Assembly (NCBI RefSeq): GCF_004349355.1
Contig: NZ_SMFK01000017.1
Location: 588-64,587 of the forward strand
Origin: Flavobacterium cellulosilyticum
Lineage (GTDB): Bacteria > Bacteroidota > Bacteroidia > Flavobacteriales > Flavobacteriaceae
Length of the DNA: 64,000 nt
Reading direction: 5' to 3'
Numbering within the stretch: position 1 is the first letter of the stretch; every line of letters starts with the position of its first letter. Position numbers and translations under genes: made by a program. The notes under the pieces were generated by a model. That model saw only the letters and a list, made by a program, of their open reading frames with translations. It ran no database searches and was not told the DNA's origin. Shown in pieces: positions 53,504 to 62,227 of this stretch.

Positions 53504-54952
53504 TTAGTAATACGAAAAGCGTCTTACTTTGGCAATATATTTGGCTAATCGAATGACTTGATGACTGTAGCCGTATTCGTTGTCATACCAAATATATAAC
53601 ACAATATTCTTTCCGTCTTTTGATACGATAGTAGCGTTGCTGTCATATATTGCTGGTGCCGATGTGCCAATGATATCAGAAGAAACTAATTCATTATTTA
53701 ATGAATATTTGATTTGTTCGACTAATTCTCCTTCCAAAGCATATTTTTTTATGATGGCATTGACTTCATTAATGGATGTTTTATGAACTACCTCCAAACT
53801 TAAAACAACTAAGGAACCATTGGGTACAGGAACTCGAATGGCATTAGATGTCAGTTTGCCTTCAAGTGAAGGTAAAGCTTTGGCAACAGCCGTTCCTGCT
53901 CCCGTTTCGGTGATTACCATATTCAAGGCAGCAGCTCTTCCTCTACGGTATTTTTTATGCATATTATCGACCAAGTTTTGATCATTGGTATAGGCATGAA
54001 TGGTTTCTAAATGTCCTTTTACAACTTCTAAAGTATCTTCGACTGCTTTTAGGATTGGAGTTATAGCATTAGTTGTGCATGAGGCCGCCGAGAAAATATC
54101 GACTTCATCAGGATTGTATTCGTTTTGATTTACGCCATGTACAATATTGGGAACTCCTTTTCCTGGAGCGGTAAGCAAAACTTTATGAGCGCCTTTTGAA
54201 GTCAAATGTCTTGACAAGGCTTCTTGCGTCGTAAATGCGCCAGTATTGTCAATAATCAGCGCATTGTCAATATCGTATTTGGTATAATCAATTTCTTCAG
54301 GACTATTTGCAGTGATAATATGAACCGTTGTTTCGTTGATTATTAAAGCATTGTTTTTATGATCAGCTGTTACAGAACCCTGAAAATCGCCATGAATAGA
54401 ATCGTATCGCAACAATGAAGCTCTTTTTTCTAATGAAACCACATCATTTTTGTCGCGTGTAACAATAGCTCTCAATCGCAATTGGTTTCCATTTCCCATT
54501 TTTGAAGCTAATTCTCTAGCCAATAATCGCCCAATTCTACCAAATCCATAAAGAACAACATCTTTCGGTTGTATTTCCTCGGAATCTTTTGCGTCTTTTA
54601 ATTTGTCAATTGTGAAATCAATGGCGTTTTGATAATTGTTTTTTTCTAAATAATATTCATAAGCTAGTTTGCCAATGTCTAATTTCGAAGGAGGTAAATC
54701 TAATGACACTATTGCATTTGCAATTTCAACCGTATCAAAAATAGAAATGGGTTTGCCTACAAATTCTCTTGCATATTCGTGTAAGTTGATAATTTCGCTT
54801 ACATTTCTATCAATTAATTGATTCCTAAACAAAACTATTTCAATGGATTTATCGTACCATAAGTCACTTATTATTTTAATAAATTCGACACCAGCTCTGC
54901 GTCTGGCAGTTTGAGTTGAAACTTCTTTTTCGTACAAAAGGGTATTGTTCAT
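53504..54952 (-). CDS. Glyceraldehyde-3-phosphate dehydrogenase, long form
   Basis: 482 residues from ATG at 54,952, about 140 more than standard GAPDH because of a helical N-terminal extension (residues 1-130, ending before DVVLYGFGRIGRLLARELA). Catalytic Cys in FSAASCTTNAITP and the downstream His region VKGHLETIHAYTNDQNLVDN are present. Such extended GAPDH is common in Bacteroidota next to, or in place of, the standard glycolytic enzyme. It may favour the gluconeogenic direction or another cofactor; this cannot be read from the sequence. Confidence 0.9.
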   Translation of the reverse strand: MNNTLLYEKEVSTQTARRRAGVEFIKIISDLWYDKSIEIVLFRNQLIDRNVSEIINLHEYAREFVGKPISIFDTVEIANAIVSLDLPPSKLDIGKLAYEYYLEKNNYQNAIDFTIDKLKDAKDSEEIQPKDVVLYGFGRIGRLLARELASKMGNGNQLRLRAIVTRDKNDVVSLEKRASLLRYDSIHGDFQGSVTADHKNNALIINETTVHIITANSPEEIDYTKYDIDNALIIDNTGAFTTQEALSRHLTSKGAHKVLLTAPGKGVPNIVHGVNQNEYNPDEVDIFSAASCTTNAITPILKAVEDTLEVVKGHLETIHAYTNDQNLVDNMHKKYRRGRAAALNMVITETGAGTAVAKALPSLEGKLTSNAIRVPVPNGSLVVLSLEVVHKTSINEVNAIIKKYALEGELVEQIKYSLNNELVSSDIIGTSAPAIYDSNATIVSKDGKNIVLYIWYDNEYGYSHQVIRLAKYIAKVRRFSYY

Positions 54953-55061
54953 ATAGAAAATGATTTGCAATAAATGAATGCTTTTTTTAAATTTAATGCA
55001 AAAGTATAATTAAATTACTTTTCACGAAAACGATTTCGTAACTTTTTTTTAAAATAAAAAA

Positions 55062-55086
55062 AGCCACCTTTATTTTCAAGATGGCT
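55062..55086 (-). terminator. Terminator after HtrA-type protease gene
   Basis: AGCCACCTT/AAGATGGCT stem with one mismatch; on the reverse strand it is followed by a T-rich run. Lies 23 bases past the protease stop. Confidence 0.7.
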
Positions 55087-55108
55087 ATAGTTTGTTGTGT
55101 TTGTTAAT

Positions 55109-56509
55109 TTAAATTATTATTCTAATGATTTGTCCATTTTTATTAATCATCTCCATCTGAATGCTTTGGGATTCATCTTTATTTTTTAGAATATTTGAAA
55201 CCGTCTCTAAATCTTTGGCTTTAATATTATCAATACTTAGAATGATATTTCCTTTTAGGTCATTTTCATATTGTTTTAAATTTTCATTGGTTATCGATTT
55301 TATTTTTACTCCATAATCAATATGGAACTTCTTTTTGTCGAGACCATCAATATTTTCTAATTCCAATCCTTTGAATTCAGTGTTGAAAATTTCATTTTTA
55401 CTTAAAATAACTGGCACTACTTTTGTGTTTTCATTCCTAATAATAGTAACTTCAACTTTATCGTTTGGTCTTTTAGCGTTGATATAACCTGATAAATCGG
55501 CATAAGTAGCAATGTTTTGATCATCGATTTTTATAATAATATCGCCTTTGCCTAGACCTGCTTTTTCAGCTCCAGAATTTTTAGATACTTTTTTAATATA
55601 AAAACCTTCGGTTTCTTTAACGCCTAATTCTTTTGATGCTAAGGCATTCAATTCACCTCCTTCAACACCCAAAATTCCTCTTTGTACATTTCCGAATTCC
55701 ATTAAATCCTGAATTATTTTACGAGCTATGTTCGACGGGATTGCAAATGAATATCCTGTATAGCTTCCGGTAGGAGATGAAATCATGGTATTAATACCAA
55801 TCAATTCACCCCGCGTATTTACTAATGCACCTCCACTGTTTCCTGGATTTACAGCCGCGTCAGTTTGAATAAAAGATTGAATTCCACTCGTATCTAAATT
55901 TCTGGCTTTCGCCGAAATAATTCCCGCTGTAACCGTCGAAGTTAGATTGTACGGATTCCCAACGGCTAATGCCCATTCGCCAATTCGTACAGAATCGGAA
56001 TTTGCGAAAGTCGTATAAGGTAATTTTTCGCCAGCATCAATTTTTAATAAAGCAATGTCCATTTTTGAATCTGTTCCAATGACTTTTGCTTTGAAGGATT
56101 GTTTGTTGTTTAATGTGATTTCTATTAGCGAAGCATCTTTTACCACGTGATTATTGGTAACAATATACCCATCTTCAGAAATAATAACACCTGATCCAGT
56201 TCCCACTTGTTCTTGCTCTTGACCGCCTCTAAAGCCGTAAAAATATTCTAATAATGGATTTGAAACAGTGGTTCTAGACACATTTTTTACGTGAACCACC
56301 GTGTGTATGGTTTTTTCTGCAGCTTCGGTAAAATCTACCGTATTAGCAGATAGTCCAACTGTTTTTACTCCATATTCTGAAGCCAAAGTGGTAATGTTGT
56401 TATGGTTTTTTGAAAAATAGCCGTTGTCGTCAAACAACAATTTGTAGGCGCCGAGTGTAGTGACACCGCTTAACAATGACACTAAAAAAAGAGTTGAAAA
56501 TCGTTTCAT
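55109..56509 (-). CDS. HtrA/DegP-type serine protease
   Basis: 466 residues. Membrane anchor or signal peptide at residues 1-22. Trypsin-like domain with catalytic His (GYIVTNNHVVKDA), Asp (SKMDIALLKID) and Ser (NPGNSGGALVN). First PDZ at about 275-360 (GILGVEGGELNALASKELGVKETEGFY) and a degenerate second PDZ at the end. Periplasmic quality control of misfolded envelope proteins is the known role. Single gene; the divergent 327-base space to dapF shows nothing specific beyond promoters. Confidence 0.93.
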   Translation of the reverse strand: MKRFSTLFLVSLLSGVTTLGAYKLLFDDNGYFSKNHNNITTLASEYGVKTVGLSANTVDFTEAAEKTIHTVVHVKNVSRTTVSNPLLEYFYGFRGGQEQEQVGTGSGVIISEDGYIVTNNHVVKDASLIEITLNNKQSFKAKVIGTDSKMDIALLKIDAGEKLPYTTFANSDSVRIGEWALAVGNPYNLTSTVTAGIISAKARNLDTSGIQSFIQTDAAVNPGNSGGALVNTRGELIGINTMISSPTGSYTGYSFAIPSNIARKIIQDLMEFGNVQRGILGVEGGELNALASKELGVKETEGFYIKKVSKNSGAEKAGLGKGDIIIKIDDQNIATYADLSGYINAKRPNDKVEVTIIRNENTKVVPVILSKNEIFNTEFKGLELENIDGLDKKKFHIDYGVKIKSITNENLKQYENDLKGNIILSIDNIKAKDLETVSNILKNKDESQSIQMEMINKNGQIIRIII

Positions 56510-56836
56510 ATTAATTCGTTTTTAAAGTATTACAATGTAAAGTTATGTTTTTTGATATTTCAAAAAAACAGTTTAACGCTCGTTTAACAATCTTTAACTT
56601 ATCATTAATATATTGAAGTTTAGTACTAAAATTGATAGTGTTTTTATCTCAAAGTTGCAAAGGACAGGTTTTTATTTCAAGTAAATCAGTATAAATCTTG
56701 TTTAATCGGGTAGATTACTTATAACTGCCAAATATTATTTTTGGGTCTTTAAAGTAATTTTTTTGTTTTCTTAGTTGTAAAACGAATCTAAATACTTGCA
56801 ATATTTGTATTTTTGTAAAACTTAAATTAAAATGTA

Positions 56837-57619
56837 ATGCTAATAGAATTCTATAAATACCAAGGAACAGGAAACGATTTTGTAATGATTGATAATCGAA
56901 TGGATATTTTTCCAAAGGAAGATGTCGAACTTATTGCTCATCTATGCGATCGACGTTTTGGAATTGGTGGTGACGGACTAATTTTATTAGAAAACGATTA
57001 TGATACTGATTTTAAAATGGTCTATTACAATTCCGATGGAAACCAAAGTTCCATGTGCGGAAATGGTGGACGTTGCTTAGTAGCTTTCGCTAAAGAGTTA
57101 AATGTAATTATAGACGGCTGTACTTTTATTGCAACCGACGGCGTGCATCAGGCAACTATTGCCAATGACGGAATTGTTTCTTTGCAGATGATCGATGTAA
57201 CTAGTATAAAAATAGAAAGTGATTATACTTTTATGAATACGGGTTCGCCACATCATGTTCAATTGGTTGATGATTTGGAACATTATAATATTAAAGAAAA
57301 CGGAGCAGCTTTGCGATACGGTCCTTTGTATGGAAAAGAAGGAAGTAATGTCAATTTTGTAAAGAAAATCAATGAGGATACTTTTTCTCTTCGTACTTAT
57401 GAAAGAGGGGTGGAGGATGAAACTTTAGCTTGTGGAACAGGTGCTACAGCGGTTGCAATTGCTATGAATGCTACAGGACAAACAGATGCTTCTTCGATTA
57501 AATTGAATGTCGAAGGGGGGAAATTAGCCGTTTCTTTTGATAAGGTGGATAATACGTACACAAATGTTTTCCTGATAGGACCAGCAGAATTTGTGTTTAA
57601 AGGAGAAATTGATATTTAA
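56837..57619 (+). CDS. dapF: Diaminopimelate epimerase
   Basis: 260 residues. First catalytic Cys in SMCGNGGRC, second in ETLACGTGATAVAI; FYKYQGTGNDFVMIDNR is the family start. Converts LL- to meso-diaminopimelate for lysine and peptidoglycan synthesis in the cytoplasm. The next genes (acetyltransferase, mltG, DUF2279) follow in the same direction and may be cotranscribed. Confidence 0.95.
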   Translation: MLIEFYKYQGTGNDFVMIDNRMDIFPKEDVELIAHLCDRRFGIGGDGLILLENDYDTDFKMVYYNSDGNQSSMCGNGGRCLVAFAKELNVIIDGCTFIATDGVHQATIANDGIVSLQMIDVTSIKIESDYTFMNTGSPHHVQLVDDLEHYNIKENGAALRYGPLYGKEGSNVNFVKKINEDTFSLRTYERGVEDETLACGTGATAVAIAMNATGQTDASSIKLNVEGGKLAVSFDKVDNTYTNVFLIGPAEFVFKGEIDI

Positions 57620-57630
57620 ATAGAATTTGT

Positions 57631-57658
57631 AAATCCCAAATCCCAAATCCCAAATCCC
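57631..57658. repeat. Four AAATCCC heptamers in the GNAT leader
   Basis: Exactly four tandem copies of AAATCCC end two bases before the ATG of the acetyltransferase (the fifth unit would start AAATG). A slippage-prone repeat in the ribosome-binding region. Confidence 0.85.
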
Positions 57659-57660
57659 AA

Positions 57661-58194
57661 ATGATTACACTAAAAGGCGAAAATATTTATATTCGTGCAC
57701 TAGAACCCAATGATTTGGAGTTTATATATGCCATGGAAAACGACCAAAGTATCTGGGAAGTAAGCAATACACAGACACCATATAGTCGGTTTTTGGTAAA
57801 ACAATATCTTGAAAATGCACAACAGGATATTTATGAAGCCAAACAATTGCGATTGGCTATTTGTCAAGATCAGGATTTTCCAGCGATAGGATTAATTGAT
57901 TTATTTGAATTTGATCCAAAGAATAATAGGGCAGGAGTTGGTATTGTAATTCAAGGAAATGATAACAGAAAGCAGAATATTGGTTCAGAGGCCTTGGAGC
58001 TACTAATTTATTATGCATTTTACAATCTAAATTTACATCAATTGTATGCAAATATTGGCACAGAAAATGTTGCAAGTTTGGCACTTTTTTCTAAATTTGG
58101 ATTTCAAAAAATAGGCACAAAAAAAGATTGGGTTTTAGTCAACGGAATGTATAATGACGAAGCTATTTTTCAATTAATCAACAATCAACTTTAA
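57661..58194 (+). CDS. GNAT-family N-acetyltransferase (RimJ/SpeG-like)
   Basis: 177 residues. IYIRALEPNDLEFIYAMEND at the start, QGNDNRKQNIGSEALELLIYYAFYNLNLHQ for the acetyl-CoA pyrophosphate loop (RKxNIG), and ENVASLALFSKFGFQKIGTKKDW as the C-terminal wedge. The acceptor is unknown; ribosomal-protein, polyamine and peptide N-termini are all possible for this branch. Confidence 0.87.
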   Translation: MITLKGENIYIRALEPNDLEFIYAMENDQSIWEVSNTQTPYSRFLVKQYLENAQQDIYEAKQLRLAICQDQDFPAIGLIDLFEFDPKNNRAGVGIVIQGNDNRKQNIGSEALELLIYYAFYNLNLHQLYANIGTENVASLALFSKFGFQKIGTKKDWVLVNGMYNDEAIFQLINNQL

Positions 58195-58205
58195 AATTAT
58201 TAGTT

Positions 58206-59246
58206 TTGAACTTAAAGAAAATTATTACCATAGCTTCAGTCGCTTTAATGTCCGGATTATTGATTTACGGATTTATTTTGGCCAACCAAATATTTTCGAA
58301 AAACACTAAGTTTTCTGAAAGTGAAATCTATGTTCATATTCCAACTGGGTCTACATATGATGATGTCAAGAAAATAATTGAACCCTATATTGAAAATACC
58401 AAACGGTTTGAGTTGGTCGCCAACAAAAGAAATTATCCTGAAAATGTAAAACCAGGGCGATTTTTATTTATAAAAGGAATGAATAGTTATGCCTTGGTGA
58501 AAGCTTTGAGAAGTAATATTCCAGTAAAATTAGCTTTCAATAATCAAGAACGGATTGAAAATTTGGCAGGAAGAGTCGGCTCTCAAATTGAAGCAGATAG
58601 TTTGTCATTACTAACGACATTTAAAGATTCTATTTTCTTGAAAGACAATGGATTTACGGATGAAAACGTAATGGTTATGTTTATACCCAATACGTATGAA
58701 TTGTATTGGAATACAACTGCCGAGAAATTCCGAGATAAAATGATCAAGGAATATCGTAATTTTTGGAATAAAGAACGCACTGAAAAAGCCAAAAAACAAG
58801 GGCTAACAATTGTAGAAGCAACTATATTGGCATCGATTGTGCACAAAGAATCCGTTAAAAAAGACGAAAGACCAAGAATTGCACAGGTTTATTTGAACCG
58901 TTTGCGTGTAGGAATGCCATTGCAAGCAGATCCAACCGTGATTTTTGCTATTAAAAAGAAATCGAATGATTTTGATCAAGTAATAAAAAGAGTATTTTTT
59001 AAAGATTTGACAATGGTATCACCTTATAACACTTATATGAATATTGGACTTCCTCCAGGACCAATTGCCATGCCTGACATCACCGCTTTAGAAGCAGTTT
59101 TGAATCCAGAACAAAATGATTTTATTTATTTTTGTGCCAGTGTAGATCGTTTTGGTTATCATGAATTTGCTGCTACTTTGCCAGAACATAATAAAAATGC
59201 CAAGAAATATTCAGATTGGATAATTAGTCAAGGCGTAATAAGATAA
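58206..59246 (+). CDS. mltG: Endolytic murein transglycosylase
   Basis: 346 residues; start is a TTG at 58,206 followed at once by the family's single membrane anchor (KIITIASVALMSGLLIYGFILA). The YceG domain has LysM-like text (YVHIPTGSTYDDVKKIIEPYI), the catalytic Glu in ASIVHKESVKKDERP and LRVGMPLQADPTVIFA. Cleaves nascent glycan strands in the periplasm and sets their length. The next gene begins 2 bases after its stop. Confidence 0.93.
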   Translation: MNLKKIITIASVALMSGLLIYGFILANQIFSKNTKFSESEIYVHIPTGSTYDDVKKIIEPYIENTKRFELVANKRNYPENVKPGRFLFIKGMNSYALVKALRSNIPVKLAFNNQERIENLAGRVGSQIEADSLSLLTTFKDSIFLKDNGFTDENVMVMFIPNTYELYWNTTAEKFRDKMIKEYRNFWNKERTEKAKKQGLTIVEATILASIVHKESVKKDERPRIAQVYLNRLRVGMPLQADPTVIFAIKKKSNDFDQVIKRVFFKDLTMVSPYNTYMNIGLPPGPIAMPDITALEAVLNPEQNDFIYFCASVDRFGYHEFAATLPEHNKNAKKYSDWIISQGVIR

Positions 59247-59248
59247 AG

Positions 59249-60163
59249 TTGAAATACAATCTGCTTTTCGCATTTTTTATTGTAATAGTGCTCCAAAGTC
59301 TAAGTGGACAAAATTCAAAGAATAGTTTTTTTAAACCTTCTGATTCTCTAAATAAACAGAAACAAAATACCGTATTTATTTCTGAAGCAATTATGGCTTC
59401 AGGGGCTTTGATTGGATTGAACCAATTATGGTATGCTGATTATCCAAAATCAAATTTTCATTTCATAAATGATAATGCTGAGTGGCTTCAAATGGATAAG
59501 TTTGGCCATAGTTATTCCTCTTACCAGCTTGGGCGATTTGGTGTGGAAATGTTGCATTGGAGTGGAGCTAGTAAAAAAAATCAATTGATTTATGGGGCGA
59601 GTTTAGGGTTTGTTTTTCTTACAGCTGTTGAGGTTTTTGATGGGTATTCTGCGGAATGGGGAGCCTCAATAGGAGATGTGGCTGCCAATGCAAGTGGAAC
59701 AGCTTTTTATGTTTCTCAAGAATTGATTTGGAAAGAACAGCGTATAGTTCCTAAATTCTCCTATCATGCTACTCAATATGCGAATTTCAGACCTGATGTT
59801 TTAGGAAGCACGTTTTCAGAAAAACTTCTAAAAGATTACAATGGACAAACCTATTGGTTGTCTGTTAATTTACATTCTTTTTCCAAAAAAGCAACAATCC
59901 CTAAGTGGTTTAATATTGCTTTGGGTTATGGAGCCGAAGGTATGATTGGCGAAAAAGACTCTAAAAAACTTATTACTTTACCTACAAATATGGAAAAATA
60001 CAGAAAATTTTACCTAAGTTTGGATTTAGATTTAACAAAAATAGACACAAAATCACACTTTTTGGAGACCATTTTTTCGGTTTTAAATTCAATCAAAATC
60101 CCTGCCCCGACCCTTGAATACTCACTTCAGAATGGATTCAAATTTTATCCTCTCTATTATTAG
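59249..60163 (+). CDS. DUF2279 (YfiM-like) protein
   Basis: 304 residues, start TTG at 59,249 two bases after mltG, so translation is probably coupled. Signal peptide ends LQSLSGQ. The DUF2279 core is FISEAIMASGALIGLNQLWYADY, MDKFGHSYSSYQLGRFGVEML and AVEVFDGYSAEWGASIGDVAANASG. The second half is beta-rich with aromatic ends, suggestive of an outer-membrane-associated protein. Function unknown; the mltG-linked position suggests cell envelope. Confidence 0.85.
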   Translation: MKYNLLFAFFIVIVLQSLSGQNSKNSFFKPSDSLNKQKQNTVFISEAIMASGALIGLNQLWYADYPKSNFHFINDNAEWLQMDKFGHSYSSYQLGRFGVEMLHWSGASKKNQLIYGASLGFVFLTAVEVFDGYSAEWGASIGDVAANASGTAFYVSQELIWKEQRIVPKFSYHATQYANFRPDVLGSTFSEKLLKDYNGQTYWLSVNLHSFSKKATIPKWFNIALGYGAEGMIGEKDSKKLITLPTNMEKYRKFYLSLDLDLTKIDTKSHFLETIFSVLNSIKIPAPTLEYSLQNGFKFYPLYY

Positions 60164-60175
60164 GTTTTTTTAACT

Positions 60176-60190
60176 ACCTGATAATCAGGT
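60176..60190. other. 15-base palindrome before the lysozyme-like gene
   Basis: ACCTGATAATCAGGT, followed by a T-rich stretch. Could end the DUF2279 transcript or be an operator for the next gene, whose TATATTTG -7 element lies at 60,207-60,214. Confidence 0.5.
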
Positions 60191-60260
60191 TATCTATTTT
60201 TTATTGTATATTTGCACCGTAGAAATTTCAAATGGTACAGCGTTTGAAGAAAAACAAATT

Positions 60261-60902
60261 ATGATAAAGAAATGGTCTTTTTATACAAGTTTGACTATTA
60301 TTATTGCTTTTTTAAGCTACGGTTTTAAACCGATCAATTTAGATGCCAATGATTGGTTTCTTACAAGTGACAAAGATGGTAAAGAATACCTGTTTCCATC
60401 TAAAGAACAAAAGGAATATACAGATTTAAATATTCCATTTACAGGGAAGTTTTTTATTGGTTATAAAGAAGCGATTGCTCACAAAGAATCTCAAGGGAAA
60501 TATAAAAAAATTAATTCTCTTGGTTACATGGGTAAATATCAGTTCGGAAAAGAAACCCTAAAAACAGTTGGGATTCATGACAGTAGTGCTTTTTTGAATA
60601 GTCCAAAAATGCAGGAAAAAGCTTTTATAGCTCTTTTAGCTAAAAACAAATGGATACTACATAATGTTATTGAAAAGTACGAAGGAACTGTCGTAAATGG
60701 TATCAAGATAACCGAGTCCGGAATCTTAGCTGCAGCACATTTAGGAGGAGCTGGTTCTGTTTTAAAATTCTTTAAGAATAATGGAGAAAAACATTACAAG
60801 GATTCATATGGAACTTCCATCAGAAGTTATATGAAAGCATTTGGAGGTTTTGATACTTCTTTTATTATTGCTAATAAAAATGCAAAAGTAGCTATAAGAT
60901 AG
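60261..60902 (+). CDS. Lysozyme-like (peptidoglycan-cleaving) exported protein
   Basis: 213 residues from ATG 60,261, chosen over 60,204 because the signal sequence IKKWSFYTSLTIIIAFLSYG begins here. GYKEAIAHKESQGKYKKINSLGYMGKYQFGKETL resembles lysozyme/transglycosylase text: a Glu in AHKESQGKY, then the G-YMGKYQFG stretch. ESGILAAAHLGGAGSVLKFF continues the pattern. Likely a cell-wall lytic enzyme or a scaffold in that fold. Confidence 0.75.
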   Translation: MIKKWSFYTSLTIIIAFLSYGFKPINLDANDWFLTSDKDGKEYLFPSKEQKEYTDLNIPFTGKFFIGYKEAIAHKESQGKYKKINSLGYMGKYQFGKETLKTVGIHDSSAFLNSPKMQEKAFIALLAKNKWILHNVIEKYEGTVVNGIKITESGILAAAHLGGAGSVLKFFKNNGEKHYKDSYGTSIRSYMKAFGGFDTSFIIANKNAKVAIR

Positions 60903-60922
60903 TCTTCAATGAATATTAAATT

Positions 60923-60958
60923 AAAAACGGTTGCAAAATTTTATTTGCAACCGTTTTT
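60923..60958. terminator. Terminator between convergent genes
   Basis: 15-bp stem AAAAACGGTTGCAAA (60,923-60,937) / TTTGCAACCGTTTTT (60,944-60,958) with a 6-base loop. Confidence 0.9.
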
Positions 60959-60982
60959 TTATGGGAAAATATATTCTTGGTT

Positions 60983-61708
60983 TTAAATCATCTTATGAAT
61001 GATAAATATAGTTGGACGATTATGTAAGTCCACTTGTGTTTTTTTCCATTCTGATGCTCGCATCGTTTTTATATATTCTGTAGGTAATGTTATGTCCGTA
61101 GCGATACAAATATGAGTTGAGGGATTTACAGCTTGAAGAATGTCTTCGAGCATTTTGTTATTTCTATACGGAGTTTCGATAAATATTTGAGATTGATTTT
61201 TATCTTGGGATAGTTTTTCCAGATTTTTCAATGCAATTTTTTTCTCTCCCTTTTCAATAGGAATATAACCATTAAATGCAAAGCTTTGTCCATTCATTCC
61301 AGAAGCCATTATCGCTAATAAAATTGATGAAGGACCAACAAGTGGTATTACTTGTATTCCTTTTTCATGTGCCAGTTTTACAATTACTGCACCAGGATCA
61401 GCAACTCCAGGACATCCAGCCTCACTCATTAATCCAATATTTTTTCCTTCTAAACAAGATTGGAGCATTTTGGCATGGTCAGAAACTTCGGTATGTTTGT
61501 TTAAGGAACTTAGTATTAGTGTCGATTGTACTTTCTCGGGATAAATACTTTTTATAAATTTCCTAGCTGTTTTTTCGTTTTCTACAATATATTCATCCAA
61601 CAATTCAACAATTCTTTTTACGGTTTGTGGTAAAACATCCATTGGGTCACCATCTCCTAAAGTTGTTGGGATTAAATATAGTTTTCCTAAAGAATGATTT
61701 GGTTTCAT
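60983..61708 (-). CDS. RsmI-like tetrapyrrole-methylase-fold methyltransferase
   Basis: 241 residues. LGKLYLIPTTLGDGDPMDVLP, IGLMSEAGCPGVADPGAVIVKLAHEKGI, VIPLVGPSSILLAIMASGMNGQ and FIETPYRN are motifs of the tetrapyrrole methylase fold. The RsmI family 2'-O-methylates C1402 of 16S rRNA; this shorter Bacteroidota branch is usually annotated as a related SAM-dependent methyltransferase, so the target is uncertain. Upstream of it on the same strand are the phosphatase and dnaA. Confidence 0.83.
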   Translation of the reverse strand: MKPNHSLGKLYLIPTTLGDGDPMDVLPQTVKRIVELLDEYIVENEKTARKFIKSIYPEKVQSTLILSSLNKHTEVSDHAKMLQSCLEGKNIGLMSEAGCPGVADPGAVIVKLAHEKGIQVIPLVGPSSILLAIMASGMNGQSFAFNGYIPIEKGEKKIALKNLEKLSQDKNQSQIFIETPYRNNKMLEDILQAVNPSTHICIATDITLPTEYIKTMRASEWKKTQVDLHNRPTIFIIHKMI

Positions 61709-61756
61709 TTATTTGTTTTTATTCATACTTGCTCAAGAAAGGATATCTAAAAAAGA

Positions 61757-62221
61757 TTACTTGTTGTCAATAAGTTTTTTAGCAATACTTTCGCAAGCAT
61801 CATTTAGCATTTGATATACTGTTTCAAATCCATTTGATAATCCATAATAAGGATCGGGAACATCAACGTTTTCACTGGGAAATAATTCGTTCAAAATAAG
61901 ATGAACTTTGTTTTTTTGTTCTTCGTTTTTTGAAAGAGATATTACGTCACTATAATTTGAATTATCCATTACATATATATAATCATATGCCTCAAAATCA
62001 GTAGATTTGAATTGTTTTCCTTTTTGTTGAGAAATATCTATTTTATATTTTTTTGCAACGGCTATAGAACGCTCGTCTGGCGAACGACCGATATGCCATG
62101 AACCTGTACCTGCAGAATCTACAATGAATTTATCTTTTGGAAGTTTGGAAGCTAATATTCCTTCTGCTAATGGTGACCTGCAAATATTGCCTAAACAAAC
62201 CATTAAAATCTTTACAGACAT
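61757..62221 (-). CDS. Low-molecular-weight protein-tyrosine phosphatase
   Basis: 154 residues. The P-loop VCLGNICRSPLAEG supplies the Cys and Arg of C(X)5RS; DVPDPYYG gives the general-acid Asp; SAGTGSWHIGR is the second conserved block. Cytoplasmic phosphotyrosine phosphatase; in Bacteroidota often a stand-alone enzyme with unknown client proteins. Separated from dnaA by 6 bases, so probably cotranscribed. Confidence 0.92.
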   Translation of the reverse strand: MSVKILMVCLGNICRSPLAEGILASKLPKDKFIVDSAGTGSWHIGRSPDERSIAVAKKYKIDISQQKGKQFKSTDFEAYDYIYVMDNSNYSDVISLSKNEEQKNKVHLILNELFPSENVDVPDPYYGLSNGFETVYQMLNDACESIAKKLIDNK

Positions 62222-62227
62222 AAATTT

